DNA from: Planctomycetaceae bacterium | GTDB lineage: Bacteria > Planctomycetota > Planctomycetia > Planctomycetales > Planctomycetaceae | Assembly (NCBI GenBank): GCA_021732995.1 | Contig: JAKFWA010000071.1 | Span: 25,408-89,407, forward strand | Direction: 5' to 3' | Length of the DNA stretch: 64,000 nucleotides | Part shown: piece after piece, positions 62,603-64,000 of the stretch | Numbering within the stretch: position 1 is the stretch's first letter | How the letters are laid out: the number at the start of each line of letters is the position of its first letter | Program-made: the position numbers and the translations under genes | Notes under the pieces: generated by a model | What the model saw: the letters and a program-made list of their open reading frames with translations, nothing else | Told to the model about the DNA's origin: nothing | Database searches by the model: none

Positions 62603-63688
62603 ATGTCTCGATTACTTGTCCTCACACTGACGTTGTTGCTGGTCCCGATGACCGCGACAAAAGGAGTGGATGTCGTGGTTCCGAATGCTGATGACTCAGT
62701 CGCGGACGTCATGTTGGGGATTCATGGAGGGATCGGTGACGCCGATCAGGAATTGTCGCCAGAGGTCGACAAGCAACTGCGAGCCGCGATGGAAGAGGCT
62801 CTCAAGAAAGGGGCTGCGAAGCTGCAATCCGGCGGTTCAAGTTTAGACGCAGTCGAAGCGGCGATTCGCGTGATGGAGGATTCACCGTTGTTCAATGCCG
62901 GAAAGGGCGCGGTCTTCACTCACGAAGGACGGAACGAACTCGATGCGTCGATCATGGAGGGCAAGACAAAACGAGCGGGTGCTGTCGCTGGTGTCACGAC
63001 CGTGAAGAATCCGATCACGGCCGCGCGGGCTGTGATGGAGAAGTCCAAGCATGTTTTGCTAACCGGTCGCGGAGCTGAAGTTTTCGCCGAACGCCAAGGG
63101 CTCGACATTGTCGATCCGAAATACTTTTGGACCGAACACCGTTGGAAAGCAATTCAACAGATCTTGGAGCAGGAGAATGCTCATGAAAAGGCACCAGAGA
63201 AGAACAAGCGCAGCGACGCTTCGCCCGGCGACCTGTTGTTACAGAGGAAGATTGAGTATGGAACCGTCGGCGCGGTGGCACTCGACCATGGTGGCAATCT
63301 GGCAGCGGGGACATCCACCGGCGGTATGACCAACAAAATGTTCGGCCGAGTCGGGGACTCGCCGATCATCGGTGCGGGAACCTACGCCGACAACGAGGCC
63401 GCTGCGATCTCTTGTACGGGTCACGGCGAATTCTTCATTCGTTATTCGGTAGCCCATGAGATCGTCGCGCAAATGAAATATAAAGGCGTATCCGCTCAAG
63501 CCGCCGCGCACGACGTTATCAACGTGCAACTGAAGAACGCTCACAAAATGAAACCCGATGATGCAAAAGGCGCGGCGATCGTGCTCGACAAAGCTGGCCG
63601 GTTCACGACTGCTTACAACTATCCAGCCCTCTTCCGAGCATACATCACCAAGAGCGGCGAAATCCGCATTCGACTCAATCAAAAGTAG
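62603..63688 (+). CDS. Exported isoaspartyl peptidase / L-asparaginase (Ntn-hydrolase)
   Basis: A protein of 361 residues with signal peptide MSRLLVLTLTLLLVPMTATK. The plant-type asparaginase (family T2) features are IHGGIGDADQELS, GGSSLDAVEAAIRVMEDSPL, FNAGKGAVFTHEGRNELDAS, the autocleavage site EYGTVGAVALD with the nucleophile Thr221, and GTSTGGMTNKMFGRVGDSPI with GAGTYADN. It self-cleaves before Thr221 and then hydrolyses beta-aspartyl dipeptides or asparagine. The start at 62603 has AGGGAG 6 bases upstream. The TAG stop (63686-63688) lies within the first bases of the family B repeat. Confidence 0.95.
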   Translation: MSRLLVLTLTLLLVPMTATKGVDVVVPNADDSVADVMLGIHGGIGDADQELSPEVDKQLRAAMEEALKKGAAKLQSGGSSLDAVEAAIRVMEDSPLFNAGKGAVFTHEGRNELDASIMEGKTKRAGAVAGVTTVKNPITAARAVMEKSKHVLLTGRGAEVFAERQGLDIVDPKYFWTEHRWKAIQQILEQENAHEKAPEKNKRSDASPGDLLLQRKIEYGTVGAVALDHGGNLAAGTSTGGMTNKMFGRVGDSPIIGAGTYADNEAAAISCTGHGEFFIRYSVAHEIVAQMKYKGVSAQAAAHDVINVQLKNAHKMKPDDAKGAAIVLDKAGRFTTAYNYPALFRAYITKSGEIRIRLNQK

Positions 63689-63780
63689 CAGGCACATTCC
63701 ATGTGCCGTAGCCCTTGAGCTGCTCACTTTCGGTCAATCAAGGGATGTCAGCGGACGGCACATGGAATGTGCCTGCTACT
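63685..63780. repeat. Palindromic repeat family B, copy 3
   Basis: The arms GTAGCAGGCACATTCCATGT (from 63685) and its complement ACATGGAATGTGCCTGCTAC (ending 63779) are perfect over 26 bases with a centre of about 40 bases. The left arm starts at the asparaginase stop codon. Confidence 0.93.
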
Positions 63781-63806
63781 GGGCGTTGATGAAGATGAAA
63801 CTCGCT

Positions 63807-63874
63807 GAGTGGCACCGGTTGCCCGTTTATAAGGCTACCGCGGTGGGATGGCCACAGGAAGCTACCACTTCAAC
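63807..63874 (+). repeat. Repeat family D, copy 7 (left half, interrupted)
   Basis: GAGTGGCACCGGTTGCCCG, then AAGGCTACCGCGGTGGGATG and GGCCACAGGAAGCTACCACT with TCAAC. It stops in the central loop and continues as GGCTCTTCGCAAC, which is foreign to family D. Confidence 0.8.
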
Positions 63875-64000
63875 GGCTCTTCGCAACACCCGGGGGTGGG
63901 TGGCAAAAAAGTGGACATTCTGGTTCTCTGCAGGTCTTGAGTTACCAAGTCATGACTTTGCAGAGCGCGCAGAATGTCCACGAAGGTGTTGTATCGAGCG
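63875..64000 (+). mobile_element. Left end of a probable ISL3-like insertion sequence
   Basis: The sequence changes abruptly at 63875 inside a family D copy and begins GGCTCTTCGCAAC, a start typical of ISL3-group terminal repeats as I recall them. A perfect 12-bp inverted repeat follows (GTGGACATTCTG 63911-63922, CAGAATGTCCAC 63970-63981), and a gene starts within it. The element runs off the window, so its right end and target duplication cannot be seen. Confidence 0.55.
63974..64000 (+). CDS. 5' end of a probable transposase
   Basis: ATG at 63974 gives MSTKVLYRA before the window ends. This resembles the opening of planctomycete ISL3 transposases, but nine residues cannot prove it. An alternative ATG at 63952, in another frame, gives MTLQSAQNVHEG. 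The chosen start codon lies inside the arm of a hairpin, which would limit translation from outside transcripts. Confidence 0.4.

Noticed and set aside
516..63780. Repeat families as a CRISPR array
   Set aside because: The copies are kilobases apart and strongly palindromic, with no regular spacers and no cas genes.
47533..63874. Family D elements as integron attC sites
   Set aside because: They are palindromic and separate cassettes, but no RYYYAAC/GTTRRRY core pair is found at the right places and no integrase gene is visible.

Overview
The window reads as a chromosomal segment of a Planctomycetota bacterium. This is inferred from protein families rather than from a marker gene. The families are two DUF1501 proteins with twin-arginine-type starts, a DUF1559-type C-terminus, a giant extracellular protein with the planctomycete N-terminal sorting motif (LESRQLLT), a planctomycete-style type II secretion cluster, a DUF4328 membrane protein, a Pkn-type kinase, and a high density of palindromic intergenic repeats.

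Layout. 0-3.5 kb: the end of an unknown gene, a cupin, tRNA-Gly(GCC), trigger factor and a methyltransferase. 3.5-5.9 kb: a small minus-strand cluster with two TIR-like proteins (one membrane-anchored, one of the CAP12/Pycsar TIR type) and an unknown protein; this is the best candidate for an undescribed defence or signalling unit. 6.4-21.2 kb: a giant beta-helix/adhesin-like protein, an S9 peptidase, a Ser/Thr kinase, an MDR reductase, a DUF3916 protein, ThiG and an Nramp-like transporter. 21.4-32.1 kb: a type II secretion cluster (gspD-E-F-G-H on the minus strand) with a divergent GspM/PilO-like protein carrying Ig-like domains. The GspD-like protein has a CpxP/Spy-like N-terminal region and many secretin N-type modules but no recognisable barrel domain. 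32-46 kb: DUF1501, a C39-like membrane peptidase, a Uma2-fold fusion protein, a tandem pair of membrane LRR proteins, a methyltransferase, a TMTC-like TPR membrane protein and a PDZ protein. 46-64 kb: an accessory-looking stretch with an oxidoreductase, a tandem SUKH immunity-type protein, a GntR-DUF1501 operon, GNAT, TfoX-N, several membrane or secreted unknowns, a sialidase, DoxX, DUF4328, SulP and an isoaspartyl peptidase, ending at the left end of a probable ISL3-like insertion sequence.

A second layer of organisation is repeats. At least four palindromic families (called A-D here), plus minor ones, fill the gaps between genes. Family D (about 120 bp, an imperfect palindrome over its whole length) occurs seven times between 47.5 and 63.9 kb, always in the same orientation, and bounds one-gene or two-gene cassettes, including the SUKH gene. 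Family B abuts gene 3' ends so closely that it supplies the stop codon of two genes. The probable insertion sequence at the right edge appears to have entered the hairpin centre of a family D copy.

Product names rest on motifs read by eye. No database search or alignment program was run, so family names given without catalytic motifs should be treated as provisional.
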